From contig NZ_CP109013.1 in assembly GCF_036226745.1 (NCBI RefSeq), positions 7,316,001-7,380,000 on the forward strand: a DNA stretch of 64,000 nucleotides, written 5' to 3'. Numbering within the stretch: position 1 is the first letter of the stretch; every line of letters begins with the position of its first letter. The DNA is from Streptomyces sp. NBC_00683 (GTDB lineage Bacteria; Actinomycetota; Actinomycetes; Streptomycetales; Streptomycetaceae). Under the pieces are notes generated by a model that ran no database searches, was not told the origin of the DNA, and worked only from the letters and a program-made list of their open reading frames with translations. Both the position numbers and the translations under genes were made by a program. Positions 47,601 to 59,600 of this stretch are shown one piece after another.

Positions 47601-50600
47601 CTCACCTCGATGAAGGTACGCATCCCCTGTTCCAGCAAGGTGCGGACCGCGTCCTCGAACTCCACCGTGGAGCGCAGGTTGTCGAACCAGTACTGCGCGT
47701 CCAGGCGGCTCTCCACCAGCCGGCCGGTGAGCGTGGAGAACATCGTCACCGTGCCGCCGACGGCCGGGGACAGCTCAGCCAGATCCGTCAGGATCCGCTC
47801 ACGCAGCTCCTCCATCCGTGAGGAGTGCGACGCGTAGTCCACCGCGATCCGCCGCGCCCGGATCCCCCGCCGCTCGCACTCGGCCATCAGCTCCTCGAGG
47901 GCACCGACTTCCCCGGACACTACGGTGGACGAGGGGCCGTTCACGGCCGCCACCGACACCCCCGCCCAGCCCGAGACCAGATCCCCGACAGCCTTCCGGT
48001 CCGCGGCCACCGAGACCATCGCGCCACCACCGGCCACCGAGACCAGCGCCTTCGACCGCAGCGCCACCACCCGCGCCCCGTCCTCCAACGAGAGCCGGCC
48101 CGCCACACACGCAGCGGCGATCTCCCCCTGCGAGTGACCCACCACCACCGACGGCACCACGCCCGCCGACCGCCACACCTCCGCCAACGCCACCATCACC
48201 GCCCACAAGACCGGCTGGACCACATCCACCCGGCCCAGGTCCCCGCCCTCCAGCAACACCCCGGACAACGACCAGTCCACAAACGGCGCCAGCGCCGCCT
48301 CGCACTCCAGCAAGCGCTCCCGGAACACGTCCGAGCACTCCCACAACTCCCGCGCCATGCCCACCCACTGCGCACCCTGACCCGGGAACACAAACACCAC
48401 ACCACCCGAAGGACCCGCCCCACCGGCAGAACCCGCGCCAAGCCCCGTAACGACCCCGGACAGACCGGCCAGCAGCTCTTCCGGTCCCTCACCCACCACC
48501 ACCGCACGATGCTTCAGCGCAGCCCGGCCGGTCGCCAGCGACCATCCCACGTCCGCCACGTCCAGCTCCGGCCGATCCGCCACGAACGACCGCAACCGCT
48601 CCGCCTGTGCCTGCAACGCCTCCGCAGACCTCGCCGACACCACCCACGCCGACACACCCGAATCAGGTGACAGCACACCCGGACCGGGCAGCTCCGGAAC
48701 CAGCTCCGGTTCCTGGACCGGTGCCTGCTCCAGAATCACGTGTGCGTTCGTCCCGGACATCCCGAAGGAGGACACCGCCGCACGCCGGGGGCGATCATCG
48801 ATCTCGGGCCAGGGACGTGCCTCGGTGAGCAGTTCCACCGAGCCCGCCTCCCAGTCCACCTGCGGCGACGGCTCGTCGACGTGCAGGGTGGCGGGCATCA
48901 GGCCATGTCGCATGGCCATGACCATCTTGATCACACCCGCGACGCCCGCGGCGGCCTGGGTGTGGCCGATGTTCGACTTGACCGAGCCCAGCCAAAGCGG
49001 TTCGTTGCCCTCGCCGCGGTCCTGACCGTAGGTGGCCAGGAGGGCCTGCGCCTCGATCGGGTCACCCAGCCGTGTGCCTGTGCCATGGGCTTCTACCGTA
49101 TCGATGTCGGCGCCGGTCAGCCGGGCGTTGGCCAGGGCCTGCTGGATCACTCGCTGCTGGGATGGGCCGTTCGGTGCTGTCAGCCCGTTGGACGCACCGT
49201 CCTGGTTGATCGCACTGCCGCGCATCACCGCCAGCACCTGATGTCCGTGGCGCCGGGCGTCGGAGAGCCGCTCCAGCATCACCAGACCGACGCCCTCGGC
49301 CCATCCGGTTCCGTCGGCGGCCGCCGCGAACGCCTTGCAACGTCCGTCACCGGCCACGCCGTCCTGCCGGTCGAATTCGACGAACGCTCCTGGCGTGGCC
49401 ATCACCGTCACCCCGCCGGCCAGTGCCACTTCGCACTCGCCGCCTCGCAGTGCCTGGGCGGCCAGGTGCAGGGCCACCAGCGACGAGGAACACGCCGTGT
49501 CCACTGTCACGGCCGGACCTTCCAGCCCGAACGTGTACGAGAGGCGGCCGGAGATGACACTGCCTGCGGTACCGGTCAGCAGGTGGCCTTCGGTACCCGG
49601 TACTCCCGCGGCTCCGTATCCGGACGAGGACGCGCCGGCGAACACGCCGACGCTGCGGCCATGCAGTGACTGCGGATCCATTCCGGCCGACTCGAACGTC
49701 TCCCACGCGGTTTCCAGGAGCAGGCGCTGCTGCGGGTCCATGGCCAGTGCCTCACGCGGGCTGATTCCGAACAGGCCGGCGTCGAACCCGTCCGCGTCCT
49801 CGACGAACCCGCCCAGGCCACCGGCGATTCCTGACACCTCCACCGGCCAGCCGCGGTCCGCCGGGAACACCGACAGTCCGTCCACCCCACCGGCCACCAG
49901 GTCCCACAGCTGTTCGGGCGATGTGATCCCGCCCGGGTAGCGGCAGGCCATGCCCACGATCGCCAGTGGTTCGTCAGCCGCACCCGTCCGGGTCCGCACC
50001 AGTTCCACAGGCTGGGCCACGCCGAGCAGTTGGGACTGGAGGTACTCGGCCAGAACACGCGGCGTGGGGTAGTCGAACACCAGCGTCGCGGGCAGGGCGA
50101 GCCCGGTGTGAGTGGACAGCACATTGCGCAGCTCGACGGCCATCAGCGAGTCGAAGCCCAGATCACGGAACGCCCGGCCCGGCTCCACCGCTCCGGCGCC
50201 GGAGTGACCCAGCACCCTCGAAGCCTGTTCCCGTACCAGGTCCAGCAGTATCTCCTGCTGCCGTACCTCGGACACGGCCGTCAGTTCATTGCGCAACGGC
50301 AGCTCTGCGCCGAGAGTCCCGCCGTCGGCAGTGCCGGACCGGTCGGTGGCCTCGGGCAGGTCGGCGAACAGCGCACTGGACCGGGCCGAGGTGAAGGCGG
50401 GAACGAAGGCGGGCCAGTCCACGTCGGCCACCGTCAAGGTGTCCGGTCCTGCGTCGATCGCCTGGGCCAGTGCCCGCATCGCGAGCACCGGGTTCATCGT
50501 GTTCAGCCCCCGCCGACGCAGGTAGTCCTCCGTCTCACCCAGCGTGGCCATTCCCACCTCGGCCCACGGGCCCCATGCCACCGACGTGCCCGCGAGTCCA

Positions 50601-53600
50601 CGATCGCGGCGGTGCTGCACCCAGGCGTCCAGGAACGCGTTGCCTGCCGCGTACGCACCCTGACCGCCGCTGCCCCACGTCGCCGAGATCGACGAGAAGA
50701 CCACGAACAGGTCTATCGGCAGACCGGCCGTCAGCTCGTCCAGGTGCACGGTCCCCTCGGTCTTCGCCCGGAGCACGGAAGCGAACACCTGCGGTGCGGC
50801 CTCTTCCAGCCGCTGCGGAGCGTCCAGGCCGGCGGTGTGCACGATGCCGGTCAGTGGCCATTCCGCCGGAATGGCGGCGATCACCGCGGCGAGGGCGTCC
50901 CGGTCGGCGACGTCGCACGCGGCTACGGTGACCCGGGCGCCGGACTCGGACAGTTCCTCCACCAGGCCCTCGGGTGCCACGCCGCCGCGGCTGGTCAGCA
51001 CCAGGTGCGGCACACCCCGGCCGGCGAGCCAGCGCGCCACCATGGAGCCCAGCGCACCGGTGCCTCCCGTGACCAGCACCGTTCCCGACGGACTCCACGT
51101 CCCGCTGGTCGGTGCCACGGGCTCGGCCCGCAGGACGCGCCGGCCGTGGACGCCGGACCCGCGAACGGCGACCTGGTCCTCGCCGCCGTCGGCCAGGACT
51201 CCGGCGAACCGGGCGGCGGCACGGGCGTCCAGTTCGGCTGGCAGGTCGACCAGGCCGCCCCATTGCTGGGGGAACTCCAGCGCGGCGACCCGGCCCAGGC
51301 CCCAGACGGCGGCCTGGCCAGGGCTGCGCAGCGGATCCGACTTCCCGGTCGACACCGCGCCACAGGTTGCCACCCACAACGGCACGGATGCCTGCGCATC
51401 AGCCCAGGCCTGCACCATCGACAGCACGACCGCGAGAGGTGCATGAATGCCACTGTGCGCCGGCAGGGTGGCCTCGGCGGCATCGGCCAGCAGCACGACA
51501 CCGGACAGGTCGTGGGCTTCGCCGGCAAGGCGTTCGAGTGTCGCCGCCAGGTCCTGCCGCCCTGTCGAACCGTCGTCGAGGGGCACATTGATCACTGAAG
51601 CCCCGGCCCCGGTCAGCGCCGCGGCCACATCCGTCCGCCCGGAACCGACGACCACCCATGTCCCCGTCAAGGACGCCGTGGGCGGAGGGCCGGTGAGCGG
51701 CTTCCATGTGACCCGGTACCGCCAGGAGTCCACGACGGAGCGTTCGCGTCGTCGTCGCCGCCAGGTCGACAGCACCGGGAGCACGTCGCCGAGCGCGGCG
51801 GGGGCTTCGGACAGTTCCAGTTCGGTGGCCAGTTGCTGGAGGTCTTCGCGTTCGACGGCGTCCCAGAACCGGGTCTCGGTCAGGTCGCCGTTACTCGGCG
51901 CGGCGGTGGGTTCGGCGGCCGGCTCCGGCCAGTACCGGGCGCGCTGGAAGGCGTAGGTCGGCAGGTCGACGACGCGGCCGCCCCAGCCGGAGAACACGGC
52001 CGTCCAGTCTACCTCGGTGCCGGTGGCCCACAGGCGGCTGATCGCGGTGAGTGCGGTGTCGGTTTCGTCGCGGTCCTTGCGCAGGACGGGGACGAACTCG
52101 GCGTCGGAGGTGGTGTTCTGGGCCATGGCGGACAGGACGCCGTCGGGGCCGAGCTCCACATACCGTGTCACGCCCATGGCATCGATGGCGGTGACACCGT
52201 CGGTGAATCGCACCGGCTGCCGCACTTGGTTCAGCCAGTACTCCGGCTGCTGCATGACACCGGGTTCGGCGATGGCTCCGGTCAGGTTCGAGACCACTGG
52301 GATCCGGGCCGGGTGGTACGTCAGTCCGGACAGGACGGTCGCGAATTCGCCCAGCATCGGTTCCATGAGGGCGGAGTGGAACGCGTGCGACACGGACAGG
52401 ACGTTGAACCGTAGGCCGCGGGCGGCGCATTGGGCTGCGTAGTGCTCGATGGCTTCGGTGGTGCCGGAAAGGACTACCGAGTTGGGGCCGTTGACGGCGG
52501 CGATGTCCAGGCCGGAGTCCGCAACATCGGCTTCGGTGGCCTGGACGGCGAGCATGCCGCCGCCGGCGGGCAGTGCCTGCATCAGCCGGCCGCGTTCGGC
52601 GACCAGGGTGCAGGCGTCGTCCAGGTCGAGGATGCCCGCGACGTGCGCGGCGGTGATCTCGCCCAGGGAGTGGCCCAGGAGCACGTCCGGGGTCACGCCC
52701 CAGGACCCCACCAGCCGGAACAGGGCGACCTCAAGAGCGAAGAGGCTCGCCTGCGCCCACACGGTGTGGTCCAGGTCGGTGCCGTCGGTGAGGACGTCGC
52801 GCAGCGGGCGTTCCAGGCGGACGTCGAGCCGTGCGCACACCGCGTCAAAGGCTTCCGCGAACACTGGGAACTGCTTGTACAGCCCGAGGCCCATGCCGGT
52901 TCGCTGGGAGCCCTGGCCGGTGAACAGGAACGCGGTTTTGCCTTCGCCGGCGACACCTGTGGCAAGCACGTCACCGTCGGCCAGGACGACGCGGTGCTGG
53001 AGTTGGTTCCGGGTGGTGGCCAGGGACCAGCCCATGTCCACCGGGTCCAGTTCCGGTCTCTCCACGACGAAGGACCGCAGGCGTTCGATTTGGGCCTGCA
53101 GGGCGGTGTCGGACTTCGCTGAGACCATCCACGGCACGAGGCCTGGCGTCTGCTGTGTCGGAACAGTCGGCTGGGGTTCCGGGGTGGGGGCTTGTTCGAG
53201 GATGACGTGTGCGTTGGTGCCGCTGATGCCGAAGGAGGACACAGCGGCGCGGCGGGGCCGGTCGTCGGTTTCGGGCCAGGGGCGTGCTTCGGTGAGGAGT
53301 TCTATCGCGCCGGCGGTCCAGTCGACCTGTGGGGTGGGTGCGTCGATGTGGAGGGTGGCGGGCATGAGTCCGTGGCGCAGGGCCATGACCATCTTGATGA
53401 CGCCTGCGACGCCTGCGGCGGCTTGGGTGTGGGCGATGTTGGACTTTACGGATCCGACCCAGAGGGGTTCGTGGTTGTCGCCCCGGGTTTGGCCGTAGGT
53501 GGCCAGGAGTGCTTGGGCTTCGATCGGGTCGCCGAGACGGGTGCCGGTGCCGTGGGCTTCGACGACATCGACGTCCGAGGTCGTCAGGTGCGCGTTGGCG

Positions 53601-56600
53601 AGAGCCTGCTGGATGACGCGTTGTTGGGAGGGGCCGTTGGGGGCGCTGAGGCCGTTGGAGGCGCCGTCCTGGTTGACGGCGCTGCCGCGCAGGACGGCGA
53701 GGATCTGGTGGTTGTTGCGGTGGGCATCGGAGAGTCGTTCGACGAGGAGGAGGCCGACGCCCTCGCCCCAGCCCATGCCGTCGGAGGAGGCGGCGAAGGA
53801 CTTGCAGCGGCCGTCGGAGGCGAGTCCGCCCTGGCGGTCGAACTCGGCGAACACACCTGGGCTGGCCATCACGGTCACACCGCCGGCCAGCGCCATGTCG
53901 CATTCGCCGGTGCGTAGGGCTTGTGCGGCCAGGTGCAGGGCGACCAGGGATGAGGAGCATGCTGTGTCGACGGTGATCGCGGGGCCTTCCAGGCCGAACG
54001 CGTAAGAAACCCTCCCCGACATGACGCTGGTCGCGTTACCGGTCAGCAGATGACCCTCCGCGCCCTGCGGCATCTGTGTCCCGGTGCCGTAGCCGGATGC
54101 GGTGCCGCCCACGAACACGCCGGTCGAAGACCCGCGCAGCCTGCCGGGGTCGAGAGCTGCCGACTCGAACGCCTCCCACGCTGTTTCGAGCAGGAGCCGT
54201 TGCTGTGGGTCCATGGCGAGGGCTTCGCGGGGGCTGATGCCGAAGAGGTCGGCGTCGAACTCGTCGGCACCATCGAGGAACGCACCCCAGCCGGCGATCG
54301 AGGCGGGCCAGCCACGGTCCGCCGGGAACGGGCCGACCGCGTCGCCCGCACTCTCGACCAGGTTCCACAAGGATTCGGCGGAGGTCACACCGCCGGGGAA
54401 GCGGCAGGCCATGCCCACAATCGCGACCGGCTCATCGGCGCCGATCGCAGTTGACACCGGTCGTGTCTGCGACGGTGCGCCGGGTTCGGTCCCCGTGAGT
54501 TCGACCAGGAGGAACTCCGTCAGCTCCAGTGGGGTGGGGTGGTCGAAGACGAGTGTGGTGGGAAGCCGCAGGCCCGTGACTGACTGGAGGCGGTTGCGTA
54601 CTTCCACGGCCATGAGGGAGTCGAAGCCCAGGTCTCGGAACGCCCGGGACGCCTCCACCGATTCCGTGCCCGCATGCCCGAGGACCGCCGCCGCATGGGT
54701 GCGCACCACGTCGAGCACCAGTTGCCGGCGTTGCCCGGCGTGCATCCCGTCGAGCTGCTGCCGCAGACCGGCCGACCCGTCGTGCTCGTCCGACGAGACC
54801 GGCCTGCTGATGGCTTCCGGCAGGTCGGCTAGCAGCCGGCTGGGGCGGATCGCGGTGAATGACGCGGCGAACGTGGGCCAGTTGATGTCGGCGACCGTGA
54901 GTCCCGACTGGTCGGCGTCGACGGCTGCCGCGAGGGCGCGTATGGCGAGTTCCGGGTCCATCGGCGACATGCCACGCCTGCGCAGAAGCTGCTGTGTGTC
55001 CCCTTGGACGGCCATTCCGGCGCCGTCCCAGGGTCCCCAGGCCACCGACGTTGCGGGCAGGCCCCGCTCCCGGCGGTCCTGTGCCCAGGCGTCGAGGAAC
55101 GCGTTGCCGGCTGCGTAGGCGCCCTGGCCGGCACCGCCCCAAATGGCGGCGCCGGAGGAGAACACGATGAACAGGTCCAGCGGCAGGCCGACTGTCAGCT
55201 CGTCCAGGTGCACGACACCGTCGATCTTCGCGCCGACCACCGCGGCCGTCGTGTCCCGGTCGGCCACCTCCAGCAACTGCGCATCCCCGACACCAGCCGC
55301 ATGCACCACACCCGTGAGCGGCCACTCGGCGGGAACACCAGAGATCACCTCAGCCAGCGCATCCCGGTCGGCCACATCACACGCGACGACGCTGACACGA
55401 GTGCCGAGCGCGGCCAGCTCTTCCACCAGGCCCTCCGGCGCCACGCCGCGGCGGCTGGTCAGCACCAGATGCGGCACACCCCGGCCCGCTAGCCAGCGCG
55501 CCACCTCCACACCCAGCGCACCGGTGCCACCGGTGACCAGCACCGTCCCCGAGGGCTGCCATCCCTCATCCGCCACAGCCGCCGGCACTGCGTGTGCCAG
55601 CCTGCGCCCGTACACCCCGGAGCCGCGCACAGCGACCTGGTCCTCGGCAGCGTCGGCAAGAACCGCGGCCAGTCGGCCGGAGGCTCGGGCATCGAGTTCT
55701 GCCGGCAGGTCGATCATGCCGCCCCAGCGCTGCGGGAACTCCAGGGCAGCGACCCGGCCCAGACCCCACACCGCAGCCTGCACCGCATCGACCACCCGGT
55801 CCGAGGCGCCCACAGCGACCGCACCCCGCGTCGCCACCCACAACGGCGCGTCGACCCCCGCATCACCCAGCGCCTGCAACAGCACCGTCAGATCGGTGAG
55901 TTCGTCGACCACACCGCCACCGGCAGCCGCCCGGCCGGCCGAAGCCGACCCGGCCACCAGCACCACACCACGCACGTCCCGGACCTCGGCGATCCGCACG
56001 GCCAGAGCGGCACGGTCCGACACCGCGTCCACCGGCAGGCCCACCACCTCGGCACCCGCCCCCGTCAACGCCCCGGCCACATCGCTGCCTTCAGGCCCCA
56101 CTACCAACCAGGTGCCCGACAGGGTGGCGGTTTGCGTGGCCTCCAGGGGCTTCCACACCACCCGATAGCGCCAGGTGTCGATGACGGACCTCTGCCGTCG
56201 CTCCCGGCGCCATGACGCCAGCGCAGGAACCACCGACCCCAGCAGTTGCGGGGCCTCCGACAACTGGAGCGTGCCCGCGAGCTCGTCGAGATCACCGCGC
56301 TCCACGGCATCCCAGAACCGGGACTCGACCGCATCCACCACCCCGGCGGTGCCCTGGACCGACGGCGACGGCGACGGCGCGTCCAGCCAGAACCGCTCAT
56401 GCTGGAACGCATATGTCGGCAAAGAGACTTGACGGCCGGTGAGCACCGCAGTCCAGTCCACGTCGACGCCTGCCGTCCACGCTTCGCCCAGGGAGGACAG
56501 GACGCGCCGCATCCCGCCCTCACCACGCCTCAGCGTGCCCAGGACCACGGCCTCGACACCGACCGCGTCGACCGTCTCCTCAACGCCCACGGTCAACACC

Positions 56601-59600
56601 GGGTGCGCGCTGACTTCGATGAACGTACGCATGCCCCGTTCGAGGAGGGAACGGACCGCGGTCTCGAACTCGACCGTGGAGCGAAGGTTGTCGAACCAGT
56701 ACTGGGCGTCGAGATCACCGTTGACAGCGTCACCGGTCAGCGTGGAGATCATCGGAACCGTACCCACAACCGGGGACAACCCGGCCAGATCCGCAAGGAT
56801 TTGTTCCCGGAGCTGGTCCATGTGCGGCGAGTGGGACGCATAGTCCACCGGGATCCGGCGCGTGCGGATGTCACGCCCCTCGCACTCGGCCATGAACTCG
56901 TCCAAGGCCTCGGCGTCGCCGGAGACGACAGTGGAGGACGGGCCGTTCACCGCCGCCACCGACACCCGGCCGGCCCAGCCCGACGCCAAGTCCTCGACCG
57001 TCCCGAGCCCGGCCGCGACCGACACCATGCCTCCGCCGCCGGCGATGGCGACCAGTGCCTGCGACCGCAACGCCACAACGCGCGCGGCGTTGTCCAACGA
57101 GAGCCAGCCCGCCACACACGCGGCGGCGATCTCACCCTGCGAATGGCCCACGACCGCGGACGGCACCACGCCCGCAGACCGCCATACTTCGGCGAGGGCG
57201 ACCATGACCGCCCACAGCACCGGCTGGACCACATCCACCCGGTCCACATCACCGTCATGCAGGACGACGTCGGTCAGAGACCAGTCCACATACGGAGAGA
57301 GCGCGGTCTCGCACTCGGTCAGCCGCTCCCGGAACACAGGGGAGGTGTCCCACAACTCCCTTGCCATGCCAACCCACTGCGAGCCCTGGCCCGGGAACAC
57401 GAACACCACACCACCAGAACCCGCGACAGACCCGACGGCCGTGGGCAGGGCGGCCAGCAGCTCGTCCCGGCTCTCGCCGACGACGAACGCGCGATGTTCC
57501 AGCGCGGCACGTGTCGTCGCCAGCGACCACCCCACGTCCACCGGATCCAGCTCCGGAGCCTCCGCCACGAACGACCGCAACCGCTCGATCTGCGACCGCA
57601 GCGCCGCCTCGGACTTCGCCGACACCACCCACGCTGACACACCCGAAGCCGGAGCTGTCGGAGCCTGGACCGGAACCCCCGGCGACGCCTGCTCCAAGAT
57701 CACGTGCGCATTCGTGCCGGACATCCCGAACGACGACACCGCCGCACGCCGCGGACGCTCCACCTCGGGCCAAGCCCGGGACTCCGTAAGAAGCTCCACC
57801 GCACCCGCCGACCAGTCCACCTCCGGCGACGGCTCATCCACATGCAACGTCGCAGGCAACACACCGTGCCGCAACGCCATCACCATCTTGATCACACCCG
57901 CGACACCCGCCGCGGACTGGGCGTGGCCGATGTTCGACTTCACCGAACCCAGCCACAGCGGGCCGCCACCCTCACCCCGTTCCCGGCCATAGGTGGCCAG
58001 CAGCGCCTGGGCCTCGATCGGGTCGCCCAGACGCGTGCCCGTCCCATGGGCCTCGACCGCGTCGACGTCCGCACCGGTCAGCCGGGCGTTCGCCAGTGCC
58101 TGTCGGATGACCCGCTGCTGCGACGGACCGTTCGGCGCGGTCAGACCGTTGCTCGCGCCGTCCTGGTTGATGGCACTGCCGCGCACCACCGCCAGCACCT
58201 GGTGCCCGTTGCGCTCGGCATCCGACAGCCGCTCCAGCATCACCAGACCGACGCCCTCGGACCATCCCGTCCCGTCGGCCGCCGCGGAGAACGCCTTGCA
58301 CCGGCCGTCACCGGCCAGCCCGTCCTGCCGGTCGAACTCGATGAACGCGCCCGGCGTGGCCATCACCGTCACACCACCGGCCAACGCCATGTCGCACTCG
58401 CCACTGCGCAGCGCCTGCGCCGCCAGATGCAAAGCCACCAACGACGAGGAACACGCCGTATCCACCGTCACCGCAGGACCTTCGAGCCCGAACGTGTACG
58501 AAAGGCGGCCCGAAATGACGCTGCCCGCGGTACCCGTGATCAAGTGCCCTTCGGCACCCGGTATCCCCGCCGCCCCGTATCCGGACGAGGCCGCACCGGC
58601 GAACACGCCCACGTTCCGGCCGCGGAGTGACCGCGGGTTCATGCCCGCCGACTCGAACGTCTCCCAGGCCGCCTCCAGCAGCAGCCTCTGCTGCGGATCC
58701 ATCGCGAGCGCCTCACGCGGCGAGATCCCGAACAACGCGGGGTCGAAGTCGGCCACGCCGGGCATGAACCCGCCCAGTTCGACGATGCCGCTGGGCACGG
58801 CAGTCGGCCAGCCGCGGTCGAGGGGGAACGGTGAGATGCCGTCCGCCCCGTCGGCGACCAGCCGCCACAGCTCCTCCGGGGACGTCACGCCGCCGGGGTA
58901 CCGGCAGGCCATGCCCACGATCGCGAGCGGCTCCTGGGGATCGACGTGCGTGGACGTCGTCGTCGTGGGGGAGTGGTCGGCCTCGCCGAGCACCTGCCCG
59001 ATGAGGTACTGCACCAGCGCCAGCGGCATCGGATAGTCGAACACCAGGGTGGCGGGGAGCCGCAGCCCGGTCCGTGCGACGAGGAGATCGCGCAGTTCCA
59101 CGGCCGTGAGCGAGGTGAACCCCAGGTCCTTGAACGCCCGTCCGGGGTCGACCGCCTGCGTGTCGGGGTACTGCAGAACGGTTGCGACCGCGGTCCGGAC
59201 CATGTCCAGGAGGATCCGCTGGTGCTCGGCGACGGGGGTGCCGGCGAGCAGGTCCCGGAGTTCGGAGCCGGATCCGGCGCCCGAGCCGTTCCCGCGGACG
59301 GCGCCGGTGGCCGTCGCTTCGGCCGCTTCGGGGAGGTCGGACAGCAGCGGACTCGGCCTCACCAGCGTGAACGCCGCGGCGAACCTGGGCCAGTCCACGT
59401 CCGCGACGGTCACGCAGGTGTGCTCCTGCTCGATCGCCTGAGCCAACGCGCGCACGGCCAGGTCAGGGCTCATCGGCGACAGTCCCTGTCGGCGCAGCAG
59501 CTGTCCGGCGTCGCCCTGGACGGCCATGCCCGCCTCGGCCCACGGGCCCCAGGCGATCGACGTGGCCGGCAGCCCCCGGTCACGGCGGCTCTGCGCCCAC

